Shown: positions 10,926-19,590 of the stretch, piece after piece
How positions within the stretch are numbered: position 1 is the stretch's first letter
Layout: every line of letters starts with the position of its first letter
From: JARKPK01 sp964631235
GTDB lineage: Bacteria; Planctomycetota; Planctomycetia; Pirellulales; Thermoguttaceae
DNA: 64,000 bases
Assembly: GCA_964631235.1 (NCBI GenBank)
Contig: CAZVZX010000012.1
Coordinates: 1-64,000 of the forward strand
Reading direction: 5' to 3'
Made by a program: the position numbers and the translations under genes
Notes under the pieces: model-generated
What the model was told of the DNA's origin: nothing
Database searches by the model: none
What the model saw: the letters and a program-made list of their open reading frames with translations, nothing else

Positions 10926-12311
10926 ATGAAGAGCAACAGCAAGCCGGACGGCAAACGGTATTACTTGGGTGTGGATATCGGCGGCACGAAGATTCAAGCC
11001 TCGTTGGTGGCCGAGGCGGGCGCGGTTTTGGCCCGCGAACGCGCGCCGACCCCGCGTGGGCAAGAGCCGTTGGCGGTGATCGACGCCGTGGAACAGGCTG
11101 CCTTGGCGGTGTTGGCCAAAGGCAAGGTGGGCCGGGAACAGCTATCGGCTCTCGGCGTGGCGGTGCCCGGCGTGGTCGATCCCGACACAGGCCTGGTGGT
11201 CGTCACGCCGAACATGAATCTGACGGGCGTGAATATCGGCGCTGAGCTGAAAGCCCGACTCAAGGTGCCCGTGGCCGTCGGCAACGATTGCAACTTGGGC
11301 GCCCTGGGCGAAAAATGGCTCGGCTCGGCCCGCGATGCGGCCAGCGTGGTGGCGATTTTGGTGGGCACGGGCATCGGGGGCGGTTTTGTTCGCAGCGGCA
11401 AGTTGTGGCGCGGCGCCCGCGAGGCGGCCATGGAGATCGGGCACATTGTGATGCAGATCGATGGGCCCGAGTGCGGTTGCGGCAACCGCGGTTGTTTAGA
11501 GGCGTTGGCGAGCCGGTCGGCCATCGAGCGGGATATTCGTGCGGCGGTCGCTCAGGGCCGTCCGACCGTTTTGACGGAACTGTGCGGCGGTGATTTGAGC
11601 GTGATTCGCAGCAACGCCCTCCGCAAAGCGCTCGAGGCGGAAGATGCGGTCGCCCGCGAGGTAATCGAACGAGCGGCGCGAGTGCTTGGCTATGCATGCC
11701 TGACCGTCCGGCATCTGATCGATCCGGAAGTGATCGTTTTAGGCGGCGGAGTGATCGAGGCGTGCAGCGAGTTCATGATGCCGATCGTCGAGCAAATCGT
11801 GGCCGACGATCGCCTGCCCGGCGCGCGGCCCGGCGGGCAAGTGTTGCTTTCGGCACTGGGCGACGATGCCGTGGTGATCGGCGCCGTGGCGCTGGCGCGA
11901 CGGCTGGTGCGACGCAACCCGTTCAAGCGCAAGTACGCGATTGCCCCGAAGTACCCGCAGATCGTCCGCTACGGGTTCGGCGAGATCGTCATCGGCAAGA
12001 AACGGTACGATCGCGATGTGTGCATCTCTGTGTACGGCAAAGTGAAGAAGCGAAAGAAGTGGATTGCCCGCGAACTCTACGGTGATGCCCATGTGCTCGG
12101 TGCCCGCGAGCTGGAAGAAATCTGTCGCGGAGGGCCCGAGTTGCTGATCGTCGGCGCAGGGCAGAACAAACTGCTCGAACTGACCGACGATGCGAAACGC
12201 TACCTGAGTCAACGATCGATCAAGGTCGAGGTTCTGCCGACGCCCGAGGCCGTCGAACTCTACAATAAAGCCCCGCAGCGCAAGGCGGCCATGCTGCATA
12301 TCACGTGCTGA
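10926..12311 (+). CDS. ROK-family sugar kinase/regulator fused to a C-terminal Mth938-like domain
   Basis: Residues 12-330 (of 461) are a ROK domain. The ATP-binding phosphate-1 motif DIGGTK is at 17-22, the GTGIGGG loop follows later, and the zinc signature is EIGH (His173) with Cys183, Cys185 and Cys190 in CGCGNRGC. There is no N-terminal helix-turn-helix, so a sugar kinase such as glucokinase is more likely than a repressor. Residues ~342-461 form an extra domain. Its sequence IVRYGFGEIVIGKKRYDRDV, the PELLIVGAGQN motif, LPTPEAVELYN and the terminal MLHITC match the Mth938/NDUFAF3-like family (DUF498), which is normally a stand-alone protein of about 120 residues. ATG 10926 was chosen because GGGAGG lies just upstream and the next residues lead straight into the ROK fold; an in-frame TTG at 10902 is the alternative. 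The substrate cannot be told from sequence. Confidence 0.88.
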   Translation: MKSNSKPDGKRYYLGVDIGGTKIQASLVAEAGAVLARERAPTPRGQEPLAVIDAVEQAALAVLAKGKVGREQLSALGVAVPGVVDPDTGLVVVTPNMNLTGVNIGAELKARLKVPVAVGNDCNLGALGEKWLGSARDAASVVAILVGTGIGGGFVRSGKLWRGAREAAMEIGHIVMQIDGPECGCGNRGCLEALASRSAIERDIRAAVAQGRPTVLTELCGGDLSVIRSNALRKALEAEDAVAREVIERAARVLGYACLTVRHLIDPEVIVLGGGVIEACSEFMMPIVEQIVADDRLPGARPGGQVLLSALGDDAVVIGAVALARRLVRRNPFKRKYAIAPKYPQIVRYGFGEIVIGKKRYDRDVCISVYGKVKKRKKWIARELYGDAHVLGARELEEICRGGPELLIVGAGQNKLLELTDDAKRYLSQRSIKVEVLPTPEAVELYNKAPQRKAAMLHITC

Positions 12312-12485
12312 TCGTGCCGCGGCAGAAGCTGCGGCGAATACTCGTGGGTTCAGAGGGAAGTGTGCGCCCGAACCACGTTATTTCTCGGAGCTGATCCAGA
12401 CGCGGGCGCTGGCCATGACCGCCTCCGGCTTCCGGCCGAAGCGTCGGCCGCATTCTCAGCGATTTTGCCGACGGGAGAATTGGCA

Positions 12486-13271
12486 ATGAAGCTTTCCGGC
12501 AGAGGGTTCGTTTCGGTGCTCTTGGCACTGGCGTTCGCGGTGTTGGTCTTTTCGGGCGTCATTTTGTACGTGACACCACGGGGCCGTGTGGCCAATTGGA
12601 CCGGCTGGACGTTGCTTGCCCTCGACAAGCAACAATGGCAATCGATCCATATCAATGTGTCGTTGCTGTTCGTCGCGGCGTCGGGGTTCCATCTGTGGCT
12701 CAATTGGGCGGTCTTTTGGCGCTACTTGTTGAACGCCTGCCGAAAAGGCACGGCAATGAAAGCCGAGGTGCTGGGCGGCCTGGCGTTGGTCGCTGTGATT
12801 ACGGTCGGCGCGGTGTTTCAATGGCCGCCGTTCAGCACGATCATGGTCTGGAACGAGCAGATCAAAGACTACTGGGAACGACCGGCGGAACAGGCCCCGA
12901 TTCCCCATGCCGAGGAACTGACGCTCGAACAATTCGCCGCGCGGATGAACCTTTCGGGCGAGGTTCTGTTGGCTGCCTTACAGGCCGAAGGCTTTGCGGT
13001 TGAGGGTGCGGGGCAAACCATCGCCGCAATCGCCGGTCGCAACGGCCGAACTCCTCGTGAGGTGTTCGCCGCGATCGAAAAGAAGATCCCCAATGCGTCT
13101 GAGTCGGCCGGACAACAGACCGGACCCGGACGGGGCCAAGGCGGGCGGCAGGGCGCAGGCCAGGGAATGGGGCAAGGAGCCGGCCGAGGCGCAGGCCGCG
13201 GAATGGGAGGCGGAAAGGGGGCTGGCATCGGTCCGGAGGAGGCCGGTCATCAACCTTCTCAATCGCCTTGA
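12486..13271 (+). CDS. DUF4405-type membrane protein with a Gly/Arg-rich C-terminal tail
   Basis: This is an inner-membrane protein of 261 residues. Three hydrophobic segments are visible: residues ~7-28; ~57-78, with the paired histidines of SIHINVSL and SGFHLWLNW; and ~96-112. The His pattern in the helices is like that of DUF4405 proteins, which are thought to be small cytochrome b561-like haem-binding membrane proteins; that role is inference. A soluble region with NLSGEVLLAAL follows. From about residue 215 the protein becomes a low-complexity GQGxGxGRG tail. ATG 12486 was chosen because it starts directly at the first membrane segment and has GGGAGAA upstream; the frame is open further upstream but without sensible sequence. 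It lies 174 bases after the ROK-fusion gene on the same strand. Confidence 0.72.
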   Translation: MKLSGRGFVSVLLALAFAVLVFSGVILYVTPRGRVANWTGWTLLALDKQQWQSIHINVSLLFVAASGFHLWLNWAVFWRYLLNACRKGTAMKAEVLGGLALVAVITVGAVFQWPPFSTIMVWNEQIKDYWERPAEQAPIPHAEELTLEQFAARMNLSGEVLLAALQAEGFAVEGAGQTIAAIAGRNGRTPREVFAAIEKKIPNASESAGQQTGPGRGQGGRQGAGQGMGQGAGRGAGRGMGGGKGAGIGPEEAGHQPSQSP

Positions 13272-13728
13272 TTTGCGTTCATTCGCAAAAAAACAGTGCG
13301 GGGTTTTCGCGGTCGTTCGTTCATTGATTCCGTGATCATAGCGCGATTCAATACTGGAGCGGAGGCGGAGAGTGTGGGGTGTGGGGTGAATGGCAAGGAT
13401 GGGCTGTGCCGGAAAAGTGGGGTGGTTGTTCCCGTTCAGGGTGATTTAGCTGTTTTCGTGTTTGTTATTTGCCCGTTTGATTCGCCCTGCTGATTGCGGG
13501 TGGCTCTGGGTTTCGGCCGCTACACGCTCAGTTGAACGCGGTTTCCGTTATCTTTGGCGGGGCAAGGCAACTGGGCAATTCTGTCATTCCCTCGAGCGCC
13601 TTGCCCATTTTGCTATCCCTTCGTGAACCGCTCTGCTGGTACAATTCTCCGTCGGCTCTCTGCCGGCTGCGGTAAGCCTTGGCCGAGGCGCCGATTCTGT
13701 TGACTTTGCGTTACAGGATGGACGCACG
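13272..13728. other. Intergenic region upstream of kdsD
   Basis: No credible gene was seen in these ~460 bases. There is a short tandem GTGTGGGG run near 13370-13387. A TGGTACAAT extended -10-like sequence (TACAAT at 13640-13645) lies ~85 bases before kdsD, but no good -35 is at the right distance, so it is only a weak promoter candidate. Confidence 0.5.
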
Positions 13729-14853
13729 ATGAGCACGGATGCTGCCGTTGTTCGGGCGAACAGTCCGAACGAACCGTGGAACGATTTTCGCCGGCTTCGC
13801 GAGGCTCGCGAGGTTGTGCTGGCCGAGTGTCGCGCCTTGGAGCAAGTGGCCCGGCGTCTGGATGCCGGCTTTTGTCGGGCGGTTGATTGCTTGCTTGAAT
13901 GCGGCGGCCGTGTGATTGTTTGCGGCATCGGCAAGGCGGGGCTGATTGGGCGGAAAATCGCCGCCACGCTGGCATCGACCGGCACCTGCGCGCACTTTCT
14001 TCATCCGGCCGAAGCGGTCCATGGCGATTTGGGCTGTGTCCGCCGAGGCGATGCGGTGCTTGTTCTCTCTCAAAGCGGCGAGACGGACGAGATCACGCGA
14101 ATCTTGCCGACGTTGCGGCGGTTGGGTGCCACGATCATCGCATTGACCGGCCGTGCCGAAAGCCAATTGGCCCGTGCCGCCGACGTGACCATCGAATTGG
14201 GCCCCATCGACGAGGCCGGTCCCTTGGGATTGGCGCCCACGGCCAGTGCGGCCGCCATGCTGGCCGTCGGTGATGCGCTGGCACTGGTGGTCAGCCAGAT
14301 GCGGGGTTTCGGTCGAGAGGATTTTGCGCGGCTGCATCCGGCCGGACAGTTGGGTTTTCGCCTGAGCAAGGTAGAGGAGCACATGCGTCCGTTGAGCCAA
14401 TGTCGGGTGGCATCGGCCCGGCAGACGGTGCGGCAAGTGCTCGTCGATGCCCGCTTGCCCGGCCGGCGCACCGGGGCTGTCATGCTGGTTGATGACCAAG
14501 GGCGGTTGGCGGGCATCTTTACCGACAGCGATTTGGCGCGATTGCTCGAATCGCGAGCCGACGGGCAGCTCGATCAACAGATCGGACAGGTGATGACGCC
14601 CTCGCCGCTGCGGGTGACGCGGGGATCGTCGATGGTCGAGGCCGTCCACCTGCTTGCCGCCCGAAAGATCAGCGAGTTGCCCGTAGTGGACGACGACGAT
14701 CGGCCCGTGGGATTGATCGACATCACGGATGTGGTGGGGCTGCTGCCGCCCGGCTGGACCGCGGAGTTCGAATCGGCCAGCGAGTCCGAGTCGTCCTCTG
14801 CCGAGGGGCGATGGCGCGTCTTTCGCGGGCCCGATGCGTCGTCCGCCGGATGA
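13729..14853 (+). CDS. kdsD: Arabinose-5-phosphate isomerase, KpsF/GutQ family
   Basis: This enzyme interconverts ribulose-5-phosphate and arabinose-5-phosphate, the first step towards Kdo for lipopolysaccharide, in the cytoplasm. A SIS domain spans residues ~45-185, with the sugar-phosphate loop VCGIGKAGLIGRK (64-76), the LSQSGETDE motif (113-121), LAPTASAAAM (168-177) and HPAGQLG (203-209). Two CBS domains follow at ~217-280 and ~285-340, the usual KdsD architecture, and the 374-residue length is near normal. An acidic/serine-rich C-terminal tail (about 30 residues) is extra. kdsC follows 146 bases downstream and an LptC/A-like gene after that, the same order as kdsD-kdsC-lptC-lptA in E. 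coli, which supports a role in LPS rather than in gut (glucitol) metabolism. Confidence 0.93.
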   Translation: MSTDAAVVRANSPNEPWNDFRRLREAREVVLAECRALEQVARRLDAGFCRAVDCLLECGGRVIVCGIGKAGLIGRKIAATLASTGTCAHFLHPAEAVHGDLGCVRRGDAVLVLSQSGETDEITRILPTLRRLGATIIALTGRAESQLARAADVTIELGPIDEAGPLGLAPTASAAAMLAVGDALALVVSQMRGFGREDFARLHPAGQLGFRLSKVEEHMRPLSQCRVASARQTVRQVLVDARLPGRRTGAVMLVDDQGRLAGIFTDSDLARLLESRADGQLDQQIGQVMTPSPLRVTRGSSMVEAVHLLAARKISELPVVDDDDRPVGLIDITDVVGLLPPGWTAEFESASESESSSAEGRWRVFRGPDASSAG

Positions 14854-14999
14854 AAGCGGAAAGAAAGCGGGAAAAATGTGCGAAGAAAGCGGGCGGAAAA
14901 CGGAATTACTATTGCCCGAGTCGCTGCGTTGTTGAGCCGATGGAGCGATGCTGCATTGCGATCAACCCCGCTGCGCTGAGAACGGATAGGCGGTGAATA

Positions 15000-15536
15000 A
15001 TGACGATCAGCGTCGATTTGAAACAGCGATGTCAGACAATCGAGCTGCTCTTGGCCGATGTGGACGGCGTGATGACCGATGGCGGGATCATCCTCGATAG
15101 CCAGGGCATCGAGACCAAGCGATTTCACATTCGCGATGGGATGGGAATTCGGCTTTGGCATAAGGCGGGCTGCCGTTTCGGCCTGATCACCGGCCGCAGT
15201 TCGCACATGGTGAAGATGCGTGCCGCCGAGTTGGGCATCGATATCCTTCGGCAAGGGATCGACAACAAGTTGGATGCGCTGCGGCAAATCCTTCGCGAGC
15301 TGGGCTTGGCGGCGCGCTCGGTGTGCTATGTGGGCGACGATCTGCCTGACTTGCCGGTAGTGCGCAGCGTGGGCCTGGGGGTGGCAGTGGCCGACGCCTG
15401 CGATGAGTTGCGTGCCGCGGCGCATTGGACCACGACGTCGCGGGGCGGCCAGGGCGCCGTTCGCGAAACGATCGAGTTGATCCTCCGCCAGCAACAACGG
15501 TGGGACGATGTCATTCAAGAGTACACTGCGAAATAG
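15000..15536 (+). CDS. kdsC: 3-deoxy-D-manno-octulosonate-8-phosphate phosphatase (HAD family)
   Basis: This enzyme removes phosphate from Kdo-8-phosphate to give Kdo. The 178-residue protein carries HAD motif I DVDGVMTDG (nucleophile Asp20, Asp22), KRFHIRDGMGI, which is typical of KdsC, motif II in LITGRSS, a conserved Lys in QGIDNKLDAL, and motif III/IV GDDLPDLPV. It has no cap domain, as expected for a tetrameric C0-type HAD phosphatase. The start is ATG 15000, directly before the conserved core. It sits between kdsD and the LptC/A-like gene. A 10-bp GC-rich hairpin (15542-15569) just after the stop lacks a T-tract. Confidence 0.93.
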   Translation: MTISVDLKQRCQTIELLLADVDGVMTDGGIILDSQGIETKRFHIRDGMGIRLWHKAGCRFGLITGRSSHMVKMRAAELGIDILRQGIDNKLDALRQILRELGLAARSVCYVGDDLPDLPVVRSVGLGVAVADACDELRAAAHWTTTSRGGQGAVRETIELILRQQQRWDDVIQEYTAK

Positions 15537-15629
15537 CGCTGGCCGCGGCGGTTTGTTTGCCGCTGCGGCGTCGAAGGGGCGGAGCACATTGTGCCGCATC
15601 GATTTCTGATCGTTTTAGCTTCCCAAAAT

Positions 15630-15726
15630 AGTTCCGCGCAATTGCAGAAGCGGCCGCTGGCGCAGCGAAGCGACCGATTGCGAACCGACTGCGTTTGAAC
15701 TGCTTTCCGTTTTCCCGGTTTCATTC
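15630..15726 (+). repeat. Dispersed ~90-bp intergenic repeat, copy A
   Basis: This copy carries the family landmarks in order: AGTTCC, CAATTGCAGAAGCGG, GCGCAGCGAAGCG, then CTGCTTTCCGTTTT and CGGTTT. It ends 10 bases before the start codon of the LptC/A-like gene. It aligns over its whole length with copies at 20625, 56793 and 57280, and with an inverted copy at 27766-27866. Confidence 0.7.
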
Positions 15727-15735
15727 AGAGCCGCC

Positions 15736-16332
15736 ATGCGTCGATTGGTTCATGCCGCCGTCAGCTTCGTGATTGTGCTGCTGGCTTACGGCGCCTACGG
15801 CTGGGTGGCGGTGCCGCTGATCGAGCCGGTTGCCGACCGCCCGGAACTGCCTGCCGGTGGCGCGTCCGGAACGCGCGATTCTCGGCCGGAAATCGAGATG
15901 CTTTCGGTGTTGTTCCCCGCGGGGTCTTGGGAGCTCGACAACCCGAAGATGCTCGAGAACGATCAGTTCAAGCTGCTGATCCGCGATTATCGAAACTTAG
16001 GCGACGGCCGAGTGGAGATTCGCCCCTGTACGATGGTCCTTCTGCCCGAGGCCGAGCCCGAGGAAGACGCCCGCGATCGCATGCGTCGGGCGGTTGTGTT
16101 GCAGGCGCCGCACGGGGCGTTGCTCAGTTTCGATCGGCCATTGAACATCAGCCGGGGCGATATCGGCCGCTTGATCGCCGCGCAATTGATTGGGCCGATT
16201 ACGATCCGGGGCCGCGGCCGGCTGCCCGGTCCGGAAGACGATCTGGAACTGACCACGCGCGACGTACAGATGAACGAGCAACAGGTGTGGACCCCGCATC
16301 CGGTCGAGTTCACGATGTACTACTCGCTGTGA
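15736..16332 (+). CDS. LptC/LptA-like LPS transport protein, N-terminal part (apparently cut by the assembly gap)
   Basis: The 198-residue reading frame starts with a membrane anchor (residues ~5-28, hydrophobic after MRR). It continues as a beta-rich periplasmic domain with MLSVLFPAGSWELDNPKML, LSFDRPLNISRGDIGRL and GRGRLPGPEDDLELTTRDV, which looks like an LptC/OstA-type bridge module. The last lines read TPHPVEF, then TMYYSL and a stop, 11 bases before ten Ns. After the Ns the sequence resumes with the same 12 bases encoding PVEF and continues in the same frame. I therefore think the stop is a contig-end artefact and that 15736-18931 is one gene of about 1040 residues. It follows kdsD and kdsC, where lptC-lptA sit in E. 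coli. Family assignment is by context and pattern, not by strong identity. Confidence 0.75.
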   Translation: MRRLVHAAVSFVIVLLAYGAYGWVAVPLIEPVADRPELPAGGASGTRDSRPEIEMLSVLFPAGSWELDNPKMLENDQFKLLIRDYRNLGDGRVEIRPCTMVLLPEAEPEEDARDRMRRAVVLQAPHGALLSFDRPLNISRGDIGRLIAAQLIGPITIRGRGRLPGPEDDLELTTRDVQMNEQQVWTPHPVEFTMYYSL

Positions 16333-16343
16333 GCTAGGCCGGG

Positions 16344-16353
16344 NNNNNNNNNN
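16344..16353. other. Assembly gap (10 Ns)
   Basis: Ten unknown bases. The 12 bases before the divergence on the left (16299-16310) and the 12 bases directly right of the Ns (16354-16365) are identical, so two contigs probably overlap here and the true gap length may be zero or negative. Confidence 0.95.
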
Positions 16354-16354
16354 T

Positions 16355-18931
16355 CCGGTCGAGTTTCGCTGGGGGCCGAACCACGGTCGCGGCCAACAGA
16401 TGCGAATTACGCTTCGCCGCGGCGAAAAGGCCGGCACGCGCGGTCCGAACATCGCCGGCATCGAGCTATTCGAGCTGGCCCACATCGAGAACCTGCATCT
16501 CGAGTTGGGCGATCCGATCGGCCGCGACGCGGGGACGGCCGGCGGCGCAACCGCTGCGGCAACGGTGGAGACTGCTTCTGCGGCAACTTCGGCGGCGAAC
16601 GGAACCGCGGCAACGGGAACTCCGGCGACGGCGGCAACGGCTTTGCCGCGATCTTCGCGGATGGCGGGCGGGCTGCTCCGCGGCAACAGGAATCGGCGCG
16701 TTCCCATCGAGATCGCTTGTCGCGGGCCGTTCCGCTGCGACTTTGTGCAACAGAACATCACGTTGGAGGATCACGTCGTCGTTTGGCGCGTGAATCCCGC
16801 CGGGCCGACCGATCAATTGCGTGCCGACTCGCTGCTAATCGCCCTTTGCCCGCGCGAACCGCGCGGCGGATCGCCCGTCGCGGCTGCGCAGCCCGGCGAG
16901 AAACCGAAACCGCAGATGTTCGATTTCGAAATCGATTACATCGAAGCCCGAGGGCGGCCCGTCGTGCTCAGCGCGCCGAGCGAAAAGCTCGAAGCCCGAG
17001 GCGAACGCATGCGGTACGAACTGCTGGTCGAGCGGATCACCCTGGATAGCGCGGGGGAATCATGGATTCAGCAAGGCGGAAACGAAGTCTGCGGCCGCAG
17101 CCTCCAATATCAGTCGGCGCCGGGCGGGCGAATCGCCATGGCCCGCGTCGATGGTCCGGGCTGGATGCGTGCCCGGTCGGCCGACCGCCCGAACGAGTTC
17201 TTCGAGGCCCATTGGGGCGAACAGTTGCATTTGCGTCCCGCTGATGGCAACCAGGTGCTCTCGCTATTAGGGGGCGCCGAGTTGACCTACGGCGGGTTCG
17301 GCACACTGGCGGCCAAAGAGATTCACGGCTGGTTCGTCGAGCGCGTTTCGCCGTCCACCCGGCGAACCGCGCTTGATCCCGATCGCATGCTTGCCCGCGG
17401 AGCGGTTCAGCTTCAGGCCGAGCAGCTTTCCGGCTCGGTCGAGCAATTGGAAGTTTGGTTCGAGCCGGCCAGCGTCGTCGAAGCCCTGCCGTCTGCCGCA
17501 GCCGCGCCGCCCCGCGGTGAGCCGCGGGCGCCTGACGGCTGGGAATCGGCGGACGAAGCTCAGGACCAAGCAGCCGCGGCCCCGGGGCCCGCGCCGTTGC
17601 GCCATATTCAATTCACTGCCGAGCTGTTGCGCGCGCGGGTGCTTTGGTCGCCGAACGGTCGGAGCGAGCCGAACGAACTTCTCTTCGAAGGAAAGGTTCG
17701 GATCAGCGAAGCGGCCGGCGCGCCCGAAATTCGCCCGCTGTTGGTCCTCGGCGATCGGCTGCATGTGATCGAGGCCTTGCGGCCGGAAGCGGCCGTTGTC
17801 GTCAGCGGCCGGCTGGCGCGGGTCGAGGTCCGCGGACTCGGATTGACCGGCTCGAACATCAATCTCAACCGCGGCACGAATCGATTGTGGGTCGAAGGGT
17901 CGGGCTGGATGGATGTGCCGATCGATCGCGACATGGACGGGCGACCTCTGCCTGAACCGCAACAAGTGCGCATCGATTGGAAACGACAAATGAATTTCGA
18001 TGGGCGCACCGCCCGCTTCGAAGAAAATGTGATCGCCGCATCGCAAACCATGAACCTGCGCACCGAGTCGCTCGACGTGCAGTTCGAGCCTCCCATCCGC
18101 TTTGCGGAGTTCACCGGGCGGACCAATCCCACGGTCGAACAGCTCCTTTGCCGCTGCGGCGTGTTAATGGAGAATCGTTCGTACAGCAACGGGGTGCAAA
18201 CATCGTTCGATCGGTTGCAAGTGGTCGATTTGGCGTTGAATCTGAGGACCGGCGCGCTCTCGGCCGGCGGGCCGGGGTGGCTTTCGAGCGTCCGCCGCGC
18301 GGAAGGGGAATCGGCTCGGGCGGTTCCCGGCTTGCCGTTCGCGCGAAACGCCGTCACGGGTTCCAACGCCCGCAACCCGCTGATCCCCGCCGCCGCCAAC
18401 CGAGATCCGGTGGGTGCTACCGCCGAAACCGCCTTGTGGGGGCTGCAAGTCCGCTTTCAGGGAACGACCTCGGGCAACGTGCGGCAACGCTCGTTGCAAT
18501 TCAATCAGCAAGTGGCCGCGGCTTTCGCTCCGGTCCATAGCTGGACCGCGACGCTGCCGGTCGATCAACCGGAGTTGCTTGGCCCAGATGGATTCGTGAT
18601 GCACTGCGACCAGTTGCGCATCGATCAAGTGGCTTCCCTCTTGCGAGATCGGCCCTCGTTGGAACTGACTGCCTCAGGCAACACGGTGGTCGAAGGCAAT
18701 AACTTCACGGCGCGCGCCGCCCGAATGACCTATGCGGAGGCCAAAGATTTGCTCGTATTCGAGGGCGACGGGCGCAACGACGCAAACCTTTATCAGCAGA
18801 AGCAGGCCGGCGGCGAACGTTCGCACGTGGCCGCCCGAAAAATCCGCTATTGGAACAAGGCGAAGAAACTGGAGATCGACGGCGCGCGATCGTTGGAGCT
18901 GAGCGGGTTGCCTGCGCCCGGCGAGCCTTGA
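16355..18931 (+). CDS. LptA/OstA-like LPS transport protein, C-terminal part (continuation after the assembly gap)
   Basis: Reading from the first complete codon after the Ns gives PVEFRWGPNHGRGQQMRITL and then 843 residues from the first Met (16400). The chain is rich in beta-strand patterns. It ends with a clear OstA/LptA-like stretch: LTASGNTVVEGNNFTARAAR, then MTYAEAKDLLVFEGDGR and KIRYWNKAKKLEIDGAR. LptA-family proteins form the periplasmic bridge for LPS. Residues ~45-90 after the Met are a low-complexity Ala/Gly/Thr linker, and a second Ala/Pro-rich linker lies near residues 365-400. The Met at 16400 is not a credible true start because homologous coding sequence continues upstream of it. 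No lptB or other ABC gene follows; the next gene converges from the other strand. Confidence 0.72.
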   Translation, partial: PVEFRWGPNHGRGQQMRITLRRGEKAGTRGPNIAGIELFELAHIENLHLELGDPIGRDAGTAGGATAAATVETASAATSAANGTAATGTPATAATALPRSSRMAGGLLRGNRNRRVPIEIACRGPFRCDFVQQNITLEDHVVVWRVNPAGPTDQLRADSLLIALCPREPRGGSPVAAAQPGEKPKPQMFDFEIDYIEARGRPVVLSAPSEKLEARGERMRYELLVERITLDSAGESWIQQGGNEVCGRSLQYQSAPGGRIAMARVDGPGWMRARSADRPNEFFEAHWGEQLHLRPADGNQVLSLLGGAELTYGGFGTLAAKEIHGWFVERVSPSTRRTALDPDRMLARGAVQLQAEQLSGSVEQLEVWFEPASVVEALPSAAAAPPRGEPRAPDGWESADEAQDQAAAAPGPAPLRHIQFTAELLRARVLWSPNGRSEPNELLFEGKVRISEAAGAPEIRPLLVLGDRLHVIEALRPEAAVVVSGRLARVEVRGLGLTGSNINLNRGTNRLWVEGSGWMDVPIDRDMDGRPLPEPQQVRIDWKRQMNFDGRTARFEENVIAASQTMNLRTESLDVQFEPPIRFAEFTGRTNPTVEQLLCRCGVLMENRSYSNGVQTSFDRLQVVDLALNLRTGALSAGGPGWLSSVRRAEGESARAVPGLPFARNAVTGSNARNPLIPAAANRDPVGATAETALWGLQVRFQGTTSGNVRQRSLQFNQQVAAAFAPVHSWTATLPVDQPELLGPDGFVMHCDQLRIDQVASLLRDRPSLELTASGNTVVEGNNFTARAARMTYAEAKDLLVFEGDGRNDANLYQQKQAGGERSHVAARKIRYWNKAKKLEIDGARSLELSGLPAPGEP

Positions 18932-19029
18932 ACCGTTCGAGCCGTCTTGCCCCGCGCGACCAGAGCCAACAGCGCCGCAGCGGCGGTGACCGCGCGCCGA
19001 TTCATCTGCCGAGGCAGGCTCTGGTGCGG

Positions 19030-19590
19030 CTATTCGGAACCTGGGGATTCCCCGCCGCTCGAGCCAACCCCGAAAGCGCCGATCAGCACAACCGCCAAGC
19101 CGGCCAGCGCAAAGGCAATCGTTACGGCCATCGCGATTCGTGCGCGTGTCAGGGCGTTTTCATAGGCCTCCCATTCGCGCGGACCGACGGGCGAGAGACC
19201 GCTTTCGCGCAAGAACAACCAGTAGCCCCAGCTTTGCGCGGGCGTGATCTCCGACATGGCCGCATAGAACTTCTCTTCGGGAAGCGGGCGAATCGGCGAT
19301 TTCGGCCAAGTCCAGGCGCGCCAAGCCGCGACAGACACGGCGACGACGATCACCAGCACACCAACCATCACGATTCGTTCTTTTGTTCCCCAAGGGAGCT
19401 GGGCGGCGGAGTCGGACGAGTCCCTGCCCTCGACAGTCGGCAAGCGACGCAGCTCGATCAATCGCGGAACCGTTATCGGTTGGCCGCAGGAACACCGGAT
19501 ATCGTCGCCCGCCTGGCGAGCTTCGACGGGTATTTGTTTTCCGCAATTTGTGCAGGGTAGGAGATATCGAACGGCCACAAGATTCTCCAC
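19030..19590 (-). CDS. Zinc-ribbon protein with two membrane segments, unknown function
   Basis: This 186-residue protein begins with a zinc-ribbon-like module: CTNCGK at residues ~13-18 and RCSCGQPITVPRL at ~32-44. Four cysteines in two pairs are followed by ITVP, a layout common in planctomycete membrane proteins. Two membrane segments are seen at ~72-90 (IVMVGVLVIVVAVSVAAW) and ~152-175. The loop between them carries LPEEKFYAAMSEITPAQSWG. It converges with the LptC/A-like gene about 100 bases away. I do not recognise a named family; a role as a small regulatory or sensory membrane protein would be a guess. An alternative start lies only a few residues inside. Confidence 0.68.
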   Translation of the reverse strand: MENLVAVRYLLPCTNCGKQIPVEARQAGDDIRCSCGQPITVPRLIELRRLPTVEGRDSSDSAAQLPWGTKERIVMVGVLVIVVAVSVAAWRAWTWPKSPIRPLPEEKFYAAMSEITPAQSWGYWLFLRESGLSPVGPREWEAYENALTRARIAMAVTIAFALAGLAVVLIGAFGVGSSGGESPGSE

